Part shown: positions 6,286-15,101 of the stretch, in pieces | How positions within the stretch are numbered: the first letter of the stretch is position 1 | Layout: every line of letters starts with the position of its first letter | From: Synergistaceae bacterium DZ-S4 | GTDB lineage: Bacteria; Synergistota; Synergistia; Synergistales; Synergistaceae | Direction: 5' to 3' | Assembly (NCBI GenBank): GCA_025943965.1 | Contig: JAPCWD010000005.1 | Coordinates: forward strand, 91,082-155,081 | DNA length: 64,000 nucleotides | The notes under the pieces: generated by a model | Database searches by the model: none | What the model saw: only the letters and a program-made list of their open reading frames with translations | Told to the model about the DNA's origin: nothing | Position numbers and translations under genes: made by a program

Positions 6286-8301
6286 CTATCCTTTTACGAG
6301 TTTTGTAAGATATTCATCATCGGCGATGAAAGGTACTGTGATGTGGCCGTCGCTTCTTTTCCGGTTGAACTCCCCTATCGTCGAAAGCGCGTTTTCATTC
6401 CTTGCCCATGCTCTTCTCGCAACTCCGCTTATGACGTCCCAGCTGAGGGAAGCTTTGATTATGCTGTCTACCCTCTCGCTTCCGTCAAGGACCAGGCCGA
6501 AACCTCCGTTAATTGATTTTCCAGTGCCGACTCCCCCTCCGTTGTGGAGGGCAACAAGGCTCATTCCCCTGGCACAGTTCCCTGCGAAGCAGTGGATCGC
6601 CATCTCGCCCATTACGTTGCTTCCGTCCTTGATGTTGGAAGTTTCGCGGTAGGGTGAGTCTGTACCCGATACATCGTGATGGTCCCTGCCCAGCATTACC
6701 GGGCCTATCTCCCCTGTACGGACCATCTCGTTGAACTTAAGTGCTATGCGGACCCTTCCCTCTTCGTCCTGGTAGAGTATCCTGCACTGGGTGCCCACTA
6801 CAAGCCTGTTTTTTTCAGCATCCCTTATCCATGCCCAGTTGTCGTGATCCTGAAACCTGCGGGTCGGATCGATGCATTCCATCGCCGCGCGGTCGGTCTT
6901 CCTGAGGTCTTCCGGATCGCGGCTGAGGCAGCACCAACGGAACGGTCCGTAGCCGTAGTCGAAGAGGAGAGGTCCCATTATGTCTTCCACGTATGAGGGG
7001 AATACGAACCCTTCGTATGTATCGACGCCGTTCTTTGCTATCTCCGTCACTCCTGCATCGAATACCGCCCTCATGAAGGAGTTGCCGTAGTCGAAGAAAT
7101 AAGTTCCTTTCTCTGTCAGCGCCTTTATAAGCTCGTAGTGTTTTCTGAGCGTTTTGTCCACCAGCCTGCAGAACTCTTCCTTATCCTCTGTGAGGAGTCT
7201 GGTCCTCTCTTCGAAGGAGATGCCCTGCGGGCAGTAGCCGCCGTCGTAGACGGCATGGCATGATGTCTGGTCTGAGAGCAGTTCGATGTTTATGCTCTTG
7301 TCGAGAGCGTACTGCAGAAGGTCTACGATATTGCCTTCATAGGCTATGGAAAGAGGTTCGCCTGCATCCATGGCCTCCTTTGCCCACCTGAAAGCCTCAG
7401 GAAGATCGGCGGTTTTTTTGCTTACCCATCCCTGGCTGTGCCTTGTTTCTATGCGCGATGGGTCTACCTCGGCGATTATTGACGCAGCGCCTGCTATCTC
7501 GGCAGCCTTGGGCTGAGCTCCGCTCATGCCGCCAAGTCCTGAGGAAACAAAAAGATGGCCCGCAAGCCCCTTGCCTTCCGGCAGGTGGAACTTGCTTCTT
7601 CCTGCGTTAAGCAGTGTATTGTATGTGCCGTGGACGATCCCCTGCGGCCCGATGTACATCCATCCGCCCGCGGTCATCTGTCCGTAGTTTGCAACACCCA
7701 GCGCGGCTGCCCGTGTGAAGTCTTTGGGGTTGTCAAACATGCCCACCATCAGGCCGTTCGTAAGGATCACCCGCGGCGCGGAGGGATCTGACCTGAAAAG
7801 TCCGAGAGGATGTCCGGACTGTACTACGAGCGTCTGGTCAGCCGTCAGGATCTCAAGATACTTTTTTATCAGTCTGTACTGCATCCAGTTCTGGCATACC
7901 TGTCCGGTCTCTCCGTATGTGACCAGTTCGTAAGGGTAAAGTGCCACGTCAAAATCGAGGTTGTTGTCGATCATGACCTGGAAGGCCTTTCCTTCAGTGC
8001 ATTTGCCCCTGTACTCATCGATGGGCTTGCCGAAGAGCCGCCCCTGCGGCCTGAAACGATAGCCGTATATGCGTCCGTGTTCGCGGTATTCCTGAAGGAA
8101 CTCAGGCGCTATCTCTTTATGATATTTCTCGGGAATGTAGCGGAGCGCATTCTTAAGTGCCAGTACCGTCTCTTTTTCGTTCAGTACCTGTCCCCTGTTG
8201 GGCGCCCTTCTGATCCCCGGTTCGAATGCTGCCCCGGACGGAAGTCCTTCCGGAAATTCGAGAGCTATCTCAAGTGCTTTTCCTGTCTTAGGATCAAACA
8301 T
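6286..8301 (-). CDS. hutU: Urocanate hydratase (long form)
   Basis: 671 residues, about 110 longer than the 550-residue enzymes of Bacillus and Pseudomonas; it matches the longer clade found in anaerobes such as fusobacteria, with an N-terminal extension (about 1-90). Uses tightly bound NAD+ as electrophile to add water to urocanate, giving imidazolonepropionate. Seen: GQMTAGGWMYIGPQGIVHGT, the Rossmann-like SSGLGGMSGAQPKAA, and the Cys-containing YDGGYCPQGISFEERT region. First gene of the minus-strand hut operon with fchA behind it. The start at 8301 has only a moderate GGAG 11 bases upstream. Divergent from hutH, sharing the 8302-8531 control region. Confidence 0.95.
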   Translation of the reverse strand: MFDPKTGKALEIALEFPEGLPSGAAFEPGIRRAPNRGQVLNEKETVLALKNALRYIPEKYHKEIAPEFLQEYREHGRIYGYRFRPQGRLFGKPIDEYRGKCTEGKAFQVMIDNNLDFDVALYPYELVTYGETGQVCQNWMQYRLIKKYLEILTADQTLVVQSGHPLGLFRSDPSAPRVILTNGLMVGMFDNPKDFTRAAALGVANYGQMTAGGWMYIGPQGIVHGTYNTLLNAGRSKFHLPEGKGLAGHLFVSSGLGGMSGAQPKAAEIAGAASIIAEVDPSRIETRHSQGWVSKKTADLPEAFRWAKEAMDAGEPLSIAYEGNIVDLLQYALDKSINIELLSDQTSCHAVYDGGYCPQGISFEERTRLLTEDKEEFCRLVDKTLRKHYELIKALTEKGTYFFDYGNSFMRAVFDAGVTEIAKNGVDTYEGFVFPSYVEDIMGPLLFDYGYGPFRWCCLSRDPEDLRKTDRAAMECIDPTRRFQDHDNWAWIRDAEKNRLVVGTQCRILYQDEEGRVRIALKFNEMVRTGEIGPVMLGRDHHDVSGTDSPYRETSNIKDGSNVMGEMAIHCFAGNCARGMSLVALHNGGGVGTGKSINGGFGLVLDGSERVDSIIKASLSWDVISGVARRAWARNENALSTIGEFNRKRSDGHITVPFIADDEYLTKLVKG

Positions 8302-8531
8302 GTTTGGTCAACTCCGTTTCTTATTTTTTTATAATTCTTATTTGATATTTTCCTTGACTAAGAAAAATATCTGACTATACTAATTGTAACGCAAAGATTT
8401 AGGATTGGAAAGTATTAAAGTTGTGAAATATGATAAATATCTAGCAGGAAAATGTTTCATCTTAATAGCATGATTATAGCACCGCAGTTCTCAGATAACA
8501 GCATTAAAACAACAAAAGGGGGATTTTTGAG
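8302..8531 (+). promoter_or_regulatory. Divergent hut control region; hutH promoter at 8354-8381
   Basis: AT-rich 230-base gap between hutU and hutH. Plus strand: -35 TTGACT (8354-8359), 16-base spacer, -10 TATACT (8376-8381), giving a leader of about 145 bases before hutH. On the minus strand only a weak ATTATAA element near 8326-8334 is visible for hutU. I see no perfect operator palindrome and no hutC or hutP regulator gene in the window. Confidence 0.55.
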
Positions 8532-10064
8532 ATGAGCTCAAATCCGGTAGTTCTTGATGGGAAATCTCTTACCATTCGCGATATCGTCAACGTTGCAAGG
8601 AATGGTTACAGGGTCGGGATAGACCCCAGTGCAGAGAAAGTCATAACAGAATGCGCCGACTCGGTCAAGGAATGGGTCAACGAAGGACGCGTTGTATACG
8701 GAGTCACAACTGGCTTCGGAGACCTTGCGTCGGTGGTGATCCCCAGGGATCAGAGCCGCCAGCTTCAGGAAAACCTGCTGATGAGCCATGCCTGCGGATT
8801 CGGCGAGGCTCTGCCGGAGGACTATGTCCGTGCGATAATGCTTCTTAGGATCAATACTCTCACGAGGGGATATTCAGGGATAAGCCTCAATACCCTCACC
8901 CAGCTTCTCAATTACCTCAACCTCGGCATCCATCCGGTGATCCCGCGTCAGGGATCTGTGGGCGCAAGCGGAGACCTCTGCCCTCTTTCACATCTTGCCA
9001 TAACGCTGATCGGTCTCGGCGACGTAGTCTACAAGGGCAAAAAGATGCCTACCCATGAGGCGCTGAGCATTACCGGACTCAAGCCTGTCGACCTCATGCC
9101 CAAGGAGGGGCTTGCCCTCAACAACGGCACAACGGTCATGACGGGCATAGCCGCACTCTGCCTCTATGACGCGAAAAAACTTCTGAAGAACGCGGACATC
9201 GCGGCGGCGCTGTCTGCCGAGGCTCTCCATGCCGTACCCTACGCATTTGACAAGCGTACGCATGACCTCCGTCCGCAGGCCGGACAGAGCATCGTGGCGG
9301 AAAACATGAGAAGGCTGATAGAGGGCAGCGAGATAGTCGAGACATACAAGAAGGACCGGGTACAGGACGCATACTCGCTCCGCTGCCTCCCTCAGGTGCA
9401 CGGGGCAAGCCGGGATGCGGTCTCATACGTTGAAAGCGTGATCAACATAGAGATCAACTCGGTAACGGACAACCCGATCATTTTCCACCAGGACGGCGAA
9501 GCGATAAGCGGAGGCAATTTCCACGGTCAGCCCATCGCAATGGCGATGGATTTCTTCGGAATAGCGGTAGCTGAGATAGCAAACATCTCCGAAAGGCGCG
9601 TTGCGAGGCTTGTGGACCACAAGCTCTCAGACCTGCCTCCCTTCCTGGTTGCCGAAAGCGGAGTCAACAGCGGTTTTATGATCCCGCAGTACACGGCCGC
9701 CGCGATAGTCTCTGAGAACAAGGTGCTTGCCCATCCCTCATGCGTTGACTCCATCCCGACATCAGCCGGGCAGGAAGACCACGTCTCCATGGGCGGCTAC
9801 AGCTCAAGGAAGGCGCTGACTATGCTCAACAACACAAAAAGGGTCATCTCAATAGAGATGCTCAACGCTGCTCAGGGCATTGACTTCAGAGCTCCGCTCA
9901 AGCCCGGACGCGGGACTTCTGCGGCTTACAAAGCGTTCCGCAGGGAGGTCCCCTTCTATGCAAAGGACCAGTACATGCAGCCCCTGATGCTGAAATCCCT
10001 TGAACTCGTAAGCAATGGCACTATAATTGATGCAGTTGAGAAAGAGATCGGGGAACTCAAGTAG
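8532..10064 (+). CDS. hutH: Histidine ammonia-lyase
   Basis: 510 residues. Eliminates ammonia from L-histidine to give urocanate, first step of histidine degradation. The electrophilic MIO cofactor is formed from Ala145-Ser146-Gly147 within GSVGASGDLCPLSH. Also seen: YGVTTGFG with the catalytic Tyr near 56, NGTTVMTGIAAL, the active-site tyrosine/arginine segment SLRCLPQVHGA, and QEDHVSMG near residue 417. Start ATG 8532 follows AAAGGGGG. Leads the plus-strand operon hutH-ftcD-hutI. All motifs are intact, so I expect an active enzyme. Confidence 0.97.
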   Translation: MSSNPVVLDGKSLTIRDIVNVARNGYRVGIDPSAEKVITECADSVKEWVNEGRVVYGVTTGFGDLASVVIPRDQSRQLQENLLMSHACGFGEALPEDYVRAIMLLRINTLTRGYSGISLNTLTQLLNYLNLGIHPVIPRQGSVGASGDLCPLSHLAITLIGLGDVVYKGKKMPTHEALSITGLKPVDLMPKEGLALNNGTTVMTGIAALCLYDAKKLLKNADIAAALSAEALHAVPYAFDKRTHDLRPQAGQSIVAENMRRLIEGSEIVETYKKDRVQDAYSLRCLPQVHGASRDAVSYVESVINIEINSVTDNPIIFHQDGEAISGGNFHGQPIAMAMDFFGIAVAEIANISERRVARLVDHKLSDLPPFLVAESGVNSGFMIPQYTAAAIVSENKVLAHPSCVDSIPTSAGQEDHVSMGGYSSRKALTMLNNTKRVISIEMLNAAQGIDFRAPLKPGRGTSAAYKAFRREVPFYAKDQYMQPLMLKSLELVSNGTIIDAVEKEIGELK

Positions 10065-10099
10065 TCAAATAAGTTAAACATATACAGGGAGGAATAATA

Positions 10100-11023
10100 A
10101 TGGCAATGCAGCTGATCGAATGTGTGCCGAACTTCAGCGAAGGAAGGCGCCCGGAAGTTATCGAAAAGATAGTTGACTGTTTTAAGGACAAAAGGGGGGT
10201 CTACCTTCTTGACCACAGAGCTGATGAAGACCACAACAGGCTGGTCATAAGCCTTGTCGGAGCCCCTGCGCCGATCCAGGATGCGCTGATCGAAGCCGCA
10301 AAGGTCGCCCTCGCGAACATAGACATGAATTCGCATCAGGGCGGACACCCGAGGATAGGAGCTGTCGACGTAGTCCCCTTTACCCCTATAAAGGGGATCA
10401 CGATGGAAGAGTGCATAGGGCTTGCCCACAGCTTCGGCGAACGTTATTTCAAAGAATGCGGCATCCCGGTCTATTTCTATGAAGACGCCGCAAAGAGGCC
10501 CGAAAGGAAGCGCCTTGAGGTCATTCGCAAGGGTCAGTATGAAGTCCTGAAGGAAGAGGCGAAGACTAAAGAGGAAAGGATGCCCGATGTGGGAGGTCCC
10601 GGACTCCACCCCACGGCTGGAGCCACTGTTATCGGCGCGCGCAAGTTCCTTGTGGCATTCAACGTAAACCTTGACACGGCCGATGTTGAGATCGCAAAGA
10701 AGATCGCAAACACGGTCAGGGCATCTTCGGGCGGCTTCTGCCACGTCAAGGGGATAGGTCTTGCCCTTGAAGAGCGCGGCATCACACAGGTAAGCATGAA
10801 CCTGGTGGATTACGAGAAGAACTCGCTCTACAGGGTCCTTGAAATGATAAGGATGGAAGCTAAAAGATGGGGAGTTCAGGTCATAGAAACTGAAGTCTAC
10901 GGCATGATCCCCGTCAACGCGATACTTGAAAGCGCTGCGTACTATATGCAGATCAACGACTTCGACCCCGCACAAGTGCTGGAGCTTCAGCTTCTGGAAC
11001 TGATGGGAGAGAGGGCGGAATGA
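10100..11023 (+). CDS. ftcD: Glutamate formimidoyltransferase
   Basis: 307 residues, the transferase part only of the FTCD family (the cyclodeaminase is a separate gene at 5642-6271). It moves the formimino group of N-formimino-L-glutamate to tetrahydrofolate, releasing glutamate. Seen: N-terminal QLIECVPNFSEGRR, the folate-site segment HPRIGAVDVVPFTPI with the catalytic His, and a C-terminal half ending with EVYGMIPVNAI. Start ATG 10100 has GGGAGGAA upstream; its end overlaps hutI by 4 bases (ATGA), implying translational coupling. Using FtcD rather than formiminoglutamase saves the one-carbon unit, useful for an anaerobe making ATP from formyl-THF. Confidence 0.95.
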   Translation: MAMQLIECVPNFSEGRRPEVIEKIVDCFKDKRGVYLLDHRADEDHNRLVISLVGAPAPIQDALIEAAKVALANIDMNSHQGGHPRIGAVDVVPFTPIKGITMEECIGLAHSFGERYFKECGIPVYFYEDAAKRPERKRLEVIRKGQYEVLKEEAKTKEERMPDVGGPGLHPTAGATVIGARKFLVAFNVNLDTADVEIAKKIANTVRASSGGFCHVKGIGLALEERGITQVSMNLVDYEKNSLYRVLEMIRMEAKRWGVQVIETEVYGMIPVNAILESAAYYMQINDFDPAQVLELQLLELMGERAE

Positions 11024-12264
11024 CCGTAAAACTGTACAGAAACGCCAGGATATTTACCCCCCTGGACTCCGGACACCCCCTGAAGGGCAAAGAACAGGGA
11101 AAGATCAGGGAGTACAGTAAGGGAGCCATCCTTGCCGTCAACGGACTGATAGAGAAGATAGGCGACGAAGGCGAGGTCCTGAACGGCATCTCTTCCGCCG
11201 CCGTTAACGAGGAGAGGGATATGGGAGGGGCTTGTGTGATCCCGGGATTTGTGGATCCGCACACCCATCTCTGTTTCGCAAAGAGACGCGAAGACGAGTT
11301 CAAGATGAGGCTGGATGGACTCCCCTATCTTGAGATACTCAAGCGCGGAGGGGGGATCCTCTCTTCGGTAAAGTCTGTGAGGTCAGTGACAGAAGAAGAA
11401 CTCTTCTCCGCTACAAAGAAGCTTGCCATGTCGGCCCTTGCCAAGGGAACGACGACGATCGAGATAAAGAGCGGCTACGGACTCGATCTTGAGCTGGAGA
11501 TGAAGATGCTCTCTGTCATAAGCAGGATATCAAGGGAGACCCCGCTTGACGTAGTTCCGACGTTCATGGGCGCGCATGCCGTGCCCGCCGAATACAAAGA
11601 GAGGCCGGACGATTTCGTTGACCTTGTTATCAACGAGATGCTGCCCAAGGTCAAAGAGCAGGGGATCGCTGAGTTCTGCGACATATTCTGCGAGGAAGGC
11701 GTCTTCTCGGTCGTCCAGAGCAGAAAGATACTCAAGGCGGCAAAGGCGATCGGCTTCGAGATGAAGATCCATGCGGACGAAGTCCATGACCTTGGCGGAG
11801 CGGGTCTTGCCGCGGAGCTCGGAGTCAGGTCGGCGGAGCATCTTCTCGCTGCGAGCGAGGAAAACCTTCGTGCGATGGGAAGGGCAGGATCGATCGCGGT
11901 CCTTCTTCCGGCAACAGCTTACAGCCTCAAAAAGCCCTATGCCAAAGGCAGGGAGATGATCGACTGGGAAGTTCCCGTTGCGCTCGCTACGGACTGCAAC
12001 CCTGGATCGTGCTTCTGCGAGTCGGTCCCCTTCATATTCGGTCTTGGTGTTATGAACATGAACATGACGATCGAAGAAGCGCTTTCGGCATCGACACTCA
12101 ACGCAGCATATGCGGTCAACAGGCAGCACAAGGTCGGAAGCCTGGAGCCCGGAAAACAGGCCGACTTCCTCGTCCTTGACGGGGAGACGCCTACCACACT
12201 TGCCTACCATGTGGGAAGCACCTCTGTATTGGAAGTGCACAAACTGGCTGAGCGGGTAGCTTAA
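11020..12264 (+). CDS. hutI: Imidazolonepropionase
   Basis: 414 residues, amidohydrolase-superfamily TIM barrel. Hydrolyses 4-imidazolone-5-propionate to N-formimino-L-glutamate. Metal and substrate motifs: PGFVDPHTHLCF (about residues 76-87), GTTTIEIKSGYGLD, MGAHAVP, KIHADEV, and ATDCNPGS with the metal-binding Asp. The start overlaps the ftcD stop. Last gene of the plus hut operon, followed by a terminator at 12285-12324. With hutH, hutU, ftcD and fchA it completes histidine to glutamate. Confidence 0.96.
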   Translation: MTVKLYRNARIFTPLDSGHPLKGKEQGKIREYSKGAILAVNGLIEKIGDEGEVLNGISSAAVNEERDMGGACVIPGFVDPHTHLCFAKRREDEFKMRLDGLPYLEILKRGGGILSSVKSVRSVTEEELFSATKKLAMSALAKGTTTIEIKSGYGLDLELEMKMLSVISRISRETPLDVVPTFMGAHAVPAEYKERPDDFVDLVINEMLPKVKEQGIAEFCDIFCEEGVFSVVQSRKILKAAKAIGFEMKIHADEVHDLGGAGLAAELGVRSAEHLLAASEENLRAMGRAGSIAVLLPATAYSLKKPYAKGREMIDWEVPVALATDCNPGSCFCESVPFIFGLGVMNMNMTIEEALSASTLNAAYAVNRQHKVGSLEPGKQADFLVLDGETPTTLAYHVGSTSVLEVHKLAERVA

Positions 12265-12284
12265 ACAAATACCCCGGATATCAG

Positions 12285-12324
12285 AAAAGAGTCAGGTCTG
12301 CTTCAACGGCCTGACTCTTTCTCG
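12285..12324 (+). terminator. Terminator of the hutH-ftcD-hutI operon
   Basis: Stem AAAAGAGTCAGG / CCTGACTCTTT (about 12285-12296 and 12310-12320) with a 13-base loop, followed by CTCGATTTTG. The A-rich left flank allows use in both directions, and queA ends 23 bases away on the other strand. Confidence 0.8.
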
Positions 12325-12346
12325 ATTTTGTGACCAACAGGCACTT

Positions 12347-13417
12347 TCAGCAGATGAACATCGAATCTCCGAAGGAGAAGAACCTGTATTTCATCTCGAC
12401 AGCCTCCCTATATGCCTCCATGATCCTGTCGTAGCCCGCAAATGCTGATACAAGCATCAGGAGAGTGCTTTTGGGCAGGTGATAGTTGGTTATCAGGGCA
12501 TCTACGACCCTGAAACCGAACCCCGGCCTTATGAACAGCCTTGTGTCGATCGTTCCGGGCCTTACTTCACCGTAGTGCATGACAAAGGATTCAAGGGTCC
12601 TTACGACGGTGGTCCCGACAGCTATTACCCTGCCTCCCCTGATTTTTGTCTCTCTTATCTTGATCGCCGTGCTCTCCGGGACCTCACAGAATTCACTGTG
12701 CATTATATGTTCAGAAATATCGTCTGTTTTAACCGGCCTGAATGTGCCAAGCCCCACCTGCAGCGTAACAAAGGTTTCGTCTACGCCCATTGCCCTGATC
12801 TCTCTCAGCAGCTTATCTGTGAAATGAAGCCCCGCTGTGGGAGAGGCGACCGAGTTTTCTTTTTCCGGTCTGGAATATACCGTCTGGTAGCGCTCAGGTT
12901 CGGCATGAGTCTCGGTAATGTAGTGAGGCAGTGGGGTCATGCCGAATTTATGTATGATCGAGAAAGGATCGGCAGAAGCTGAGAAATAAATATTCCTTAC
13001 CCCGTCTTCAAGTCTTTCGCCGACGGTGATCTCCACATCGTCTCCCAACAGTACAGAAGCTCCCTCTTTAAGCTTCCTGCCCGGTCTTACAAGAGCTGTC
13101 CACTTATTGGGTCCGGCTGCCGGAGAGAGGAAAAAGATCTCAACTTCCGCATTGCCGTTTTTTTTGATCCCTGTGACGCGTGCGGGAAGGACTCTGGTGT
13201 CGTTGAGAACAAGCAGATCGCCTTCCCTGAGGTGATCCTTTATGTCCCTGAATATTTTGTGTTCTCTTGTCCCGGAGTCCTTATGGAGGACCAGCAGCCT
13301 TGATGAGTCTCTGGGCTCGACGGGATCCTGCGCGATCAGTTCTTTGGGAAGATAGTAATCAAATGTTGAAGTTTTTGAAAAATCATGTCCTGTGTTATCC
13401 AAAATATCCGTCCTCAC
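12347..13417 (-). CDS. queA: tRNA preQ1(34) S-adenosylmethionine ribosyltransferase-isomerase
   Basis: 356 residues. Transfers and rearranges the ribosyl group of SAM onto 7-aminomethyl-7-deazaguanine in tRNA, making epoxyqueuosine. Seen: FDYYLPKELIAQDPVEPRDSSRLLVL near the start, LVLNDTRVLPAR, SPTAGLHFT, and GLGTFRPV, all family signatures. The start is GTG 13417, overlapping the SpoIID-like stop by 4 bases; relatives begin close to FDYYLP so the first 15 residues are a short extension. Last gene of the nadE-to-queA operon. Confidence 0.95.
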   Translation of the reverse strand: MRTDILDNTGHDFSKTSTFDYYLPKELIAQDPVEPRDSSRLLVLHKDSGTREHKIFRDIKDHLREGDLLVLNDTRVLPARVTGIKKNGNAEVEIFFLSPAAGPNKWTALVRPGRKLKEGASVLLGDDVEITVGERLEDGVRNIYFSASADPFSIIHKFGMTPLPHYITETHAEPERYQTVYSRPEKENSVASPTAGLHFTDKLLREIRAMGVDETFVTLQVGLGTFRPVKTDDISEHIMHSEFCEVPESTAIKIRETKIRGGRVIAVGTTVVRTLESFVMHYGEVRPGTIDTRLFIRPGFGFRVVDALITNYHLPKSTLLMLVSAFAGYDRIMEAYREAVEMKYRFFSFGDSMFIC

Positions 13418-14880
13418 TGTCCTATTGTTGTGCCCGGAAAATAATAGTCGAGTATCTGGGCGTAAGTCCAGCCCTTCTCTGCCATCGTTTTCGCGCCGAT
13501 CTGCGAAAGCCCGACACCGTGTCCCGATCCCCTTCCGAATATTTTTACGGTCAGGCCTGTCGCCGGAGCCATCGAAAGCCTTGGGACATAGCGGATCTCA
13601 GGCACCTGAAGGGCTTCATGTCCGGCCCCGCCGTCGTCTCCGGAGGTCTCGGCAGGAAGGTCCGGCATCGGCAGACGCCCCTCCGCACGAGCTATCCCCT
13701 TCTCTATGTATGAGTCGATGTCGTCGGGCCTGGAGAGTATCTCCATGAGTTCCAGGGTCGTAAAGACCCTTTTCTTTGTCAGCCATATTATCTTTTCTTC
13801 CTTGTCATCGGGCATTTCTGAAAGATCTATCTTTTCTGAAGCCTCGGCAGGTTTTGTCCTGTTTAAAGGCTTTGAAGCCGCAGGGGCTGAGGGGAAAGAA
13901 CCGCGTTGTTCATTTATGTAAGGCGATCTTGAGCCAAATTCGAAAAGTGTGCTCTTTACCGTCCCGGCTCCCATGATATTTCTGAATTTGTATCCTGAGA
14001 TAACTTTTGTGCCTGAGCTGCCCCTTACCTCCATACTTAATATCCTGCCTGTCTCATCCCTTTTCAGCGGAGTGACGGATATAAGGTCCCCGACATTGAT
14101 CCCGCCTGCTTCAAGTTTCGAGCGGACGGCCGAGAGCGAAAGAGCAACTTCCCATGTGGTATTGCGTCCGGAATATGCGAAGGGCTCGGTTTTGGGTTTC
14201 AGATAGGGGGTGTCTCCGCCCCATACGTTGGCCGGGGATGTGACCATCCCCCCGCTGTCAGAGTGGTAGTAGACGCTTGCCGGAGTTCCCTTCCACCTTA
14301 AGATCAGGCCGGAGGTCTCATGTACAGCCCTGTCAGCAATATTGTCGTGTGCTGATATTCCTTTGTAGACCTGGCAGTGCCAACTGTCGCACAGGTCGTC
14401 ATCGCCGTGCTTGCCGCCCGACACGACGGCGAAGGTACGTGCCAGGATCACCTGTGCCTTGAGTGCTTCGAAGGGCCAACTGGGATCCATTTCTGCCTTG
14501 ATCACCCCCCGCAGGTAATTTTCAATATCTATGAGATTAGAGACCTTGAACCCATTGGCTGAGTTTTTGAAGATGAAAGTGCCGTTGTAAGGTGTGCCGT
14601 TGTACTTCATCGGGCCATCTGAGGATATTTTTAGCGGCATTCTGAAAGTGTGCCCCCCTGCCGAGATCTCGGTGCCGGTCCTTTTCTCAATATTGTGAGT
14701 TCCCGAAAGAACGGCCTCTTTTCCGTCGGCACCGCTCAGTCTCATTCCTGTACCGGAAATGCTTCCCTGTAAGATCCCATTGTCAAGGAGGACCGAAACC
14801 TCTTTTATGACCGGATAAGCTTCAGAAGGCAAAAAAAGGAGAGACAAAAGACAAATAAAAAATAAGGGCGGTTTTTTCAA
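13414..14880 (-). CDS. SpoIID/LytB-domain protein (secreted peptidoglycan enzyme)
   Basis: 488 residues from a TTG at 14880, chosen because AGGTGG lies 5 bases upstream and the TTG overlaps the DUF2905 stop (TTGA). A signal peptide (about 1-20, KKPPLFFICLLSLLFLPSEA) is followed by the SpoIID core: LRGVIKAEMDPSWPFEALKAQ, with the Glu equivalent to the lytic transglycosylase catalytic residue, then LARTFAV, CDSWHCQVYKG, and YYHSDSGG. The C-terminal signature GRGSGHGVGLSQIGA..MAEKGWTYAQILDYYFPGT is present. Between the two halves lies an insertion of roughly 120 residues, low-complexity and acidic (about 300-425), absent from short SpoIID proteins. The role in a non-sporulating lineage is probably removal of denuded glycan in wall remodelling. 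Confidence 0.87.
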   Translation of the reverse strand: MKKPPLFFICLLSLLFLPSEAYPVIKEVSVLLDNGILQGSISGTGMRLSGADGKEAVLSGTHNIEKRTGTEISAGGHTFRMPLKISSDGPMKYNGTPYNGTFIFKNSANGFKVSNLIDIENYLRGVIKAEMDPSWPFEALKAQVILARTFAVVSGGKHGDDDLCDSWHCQVYKGISAHDNIADRAVHETSGLILRWKGTPASVYYHSDSGGMVTSPANVWGGDTPYLKPKTEPFAYSGRNTTWEVALSLSAVRSKLEAGGINVGDLISVTPLKRDETGRILSMEVRGSSGTKVISGYKFRNIMGAGTVKSTLFEFGSRSPYINEQRGSFPSAPAASKPLNRTKPAEASEKIDLSEMPDDKEEKIIWLTKKRVFTTLELMEILSRPDDIDSYIEKGIARAEGRLPMPDLPAETSGDDGGAGHEALQVPEIRYVPRLSMAPATGLTVKIFGRGSGHGVGLSQIGAKTMAEKGWTYAQILDYYFPGTTIGQ

Positions 14881-15101
14881 TGTTTCCACCTTGAAAAAAT
14901 ATTGAATATTATGGTTAGTATCAGGCTTATAAGGAGCATCGTGCCAAATGGCGCGAATACTGTCAGGTTTTTTTTCTGGTATGTGATGTCTCCCGGGAGA
15001 TTTCCAAAAGGAAGATTGAAACGGCCTGCCAGGAGTAGGACAAAGCCTGCGGCGGCCGTCAGAAGGCCTGCAAAGATAAGCATTTTGCCTATTTGCTGCA
15101 T
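14877..15101 (-). CDS. DUF2905 small membrane protein
   Basis: 74 residues with two membrane helices (about 7-27 and 48-68) joined by a loop containing NLPFGNLPGDITYQKKNLT, the DUF2905 signature. Function unknown. It is commonly found between ruvB and queA, as here. Its start (15101) lies inside the ruvB 3-prime end and its stop overlaps the SpoIID-like start, so it is translated as part of the operon. Confidence 0.85.
   Translation of the reverse strand: MQQIGKMLIFAGLLTAAAGFVLLLAGRFNLPFGNLPGDITYQKKNLTVFAPFGTMLLISLILTIIFNIFSRWKH

Noticed and set aside
9956..10975. 339-residue minus-strand frame opposite hutH/ftcD
   Set aside because: Antisense to two clear enzymes; composition is that of a shadow frame.
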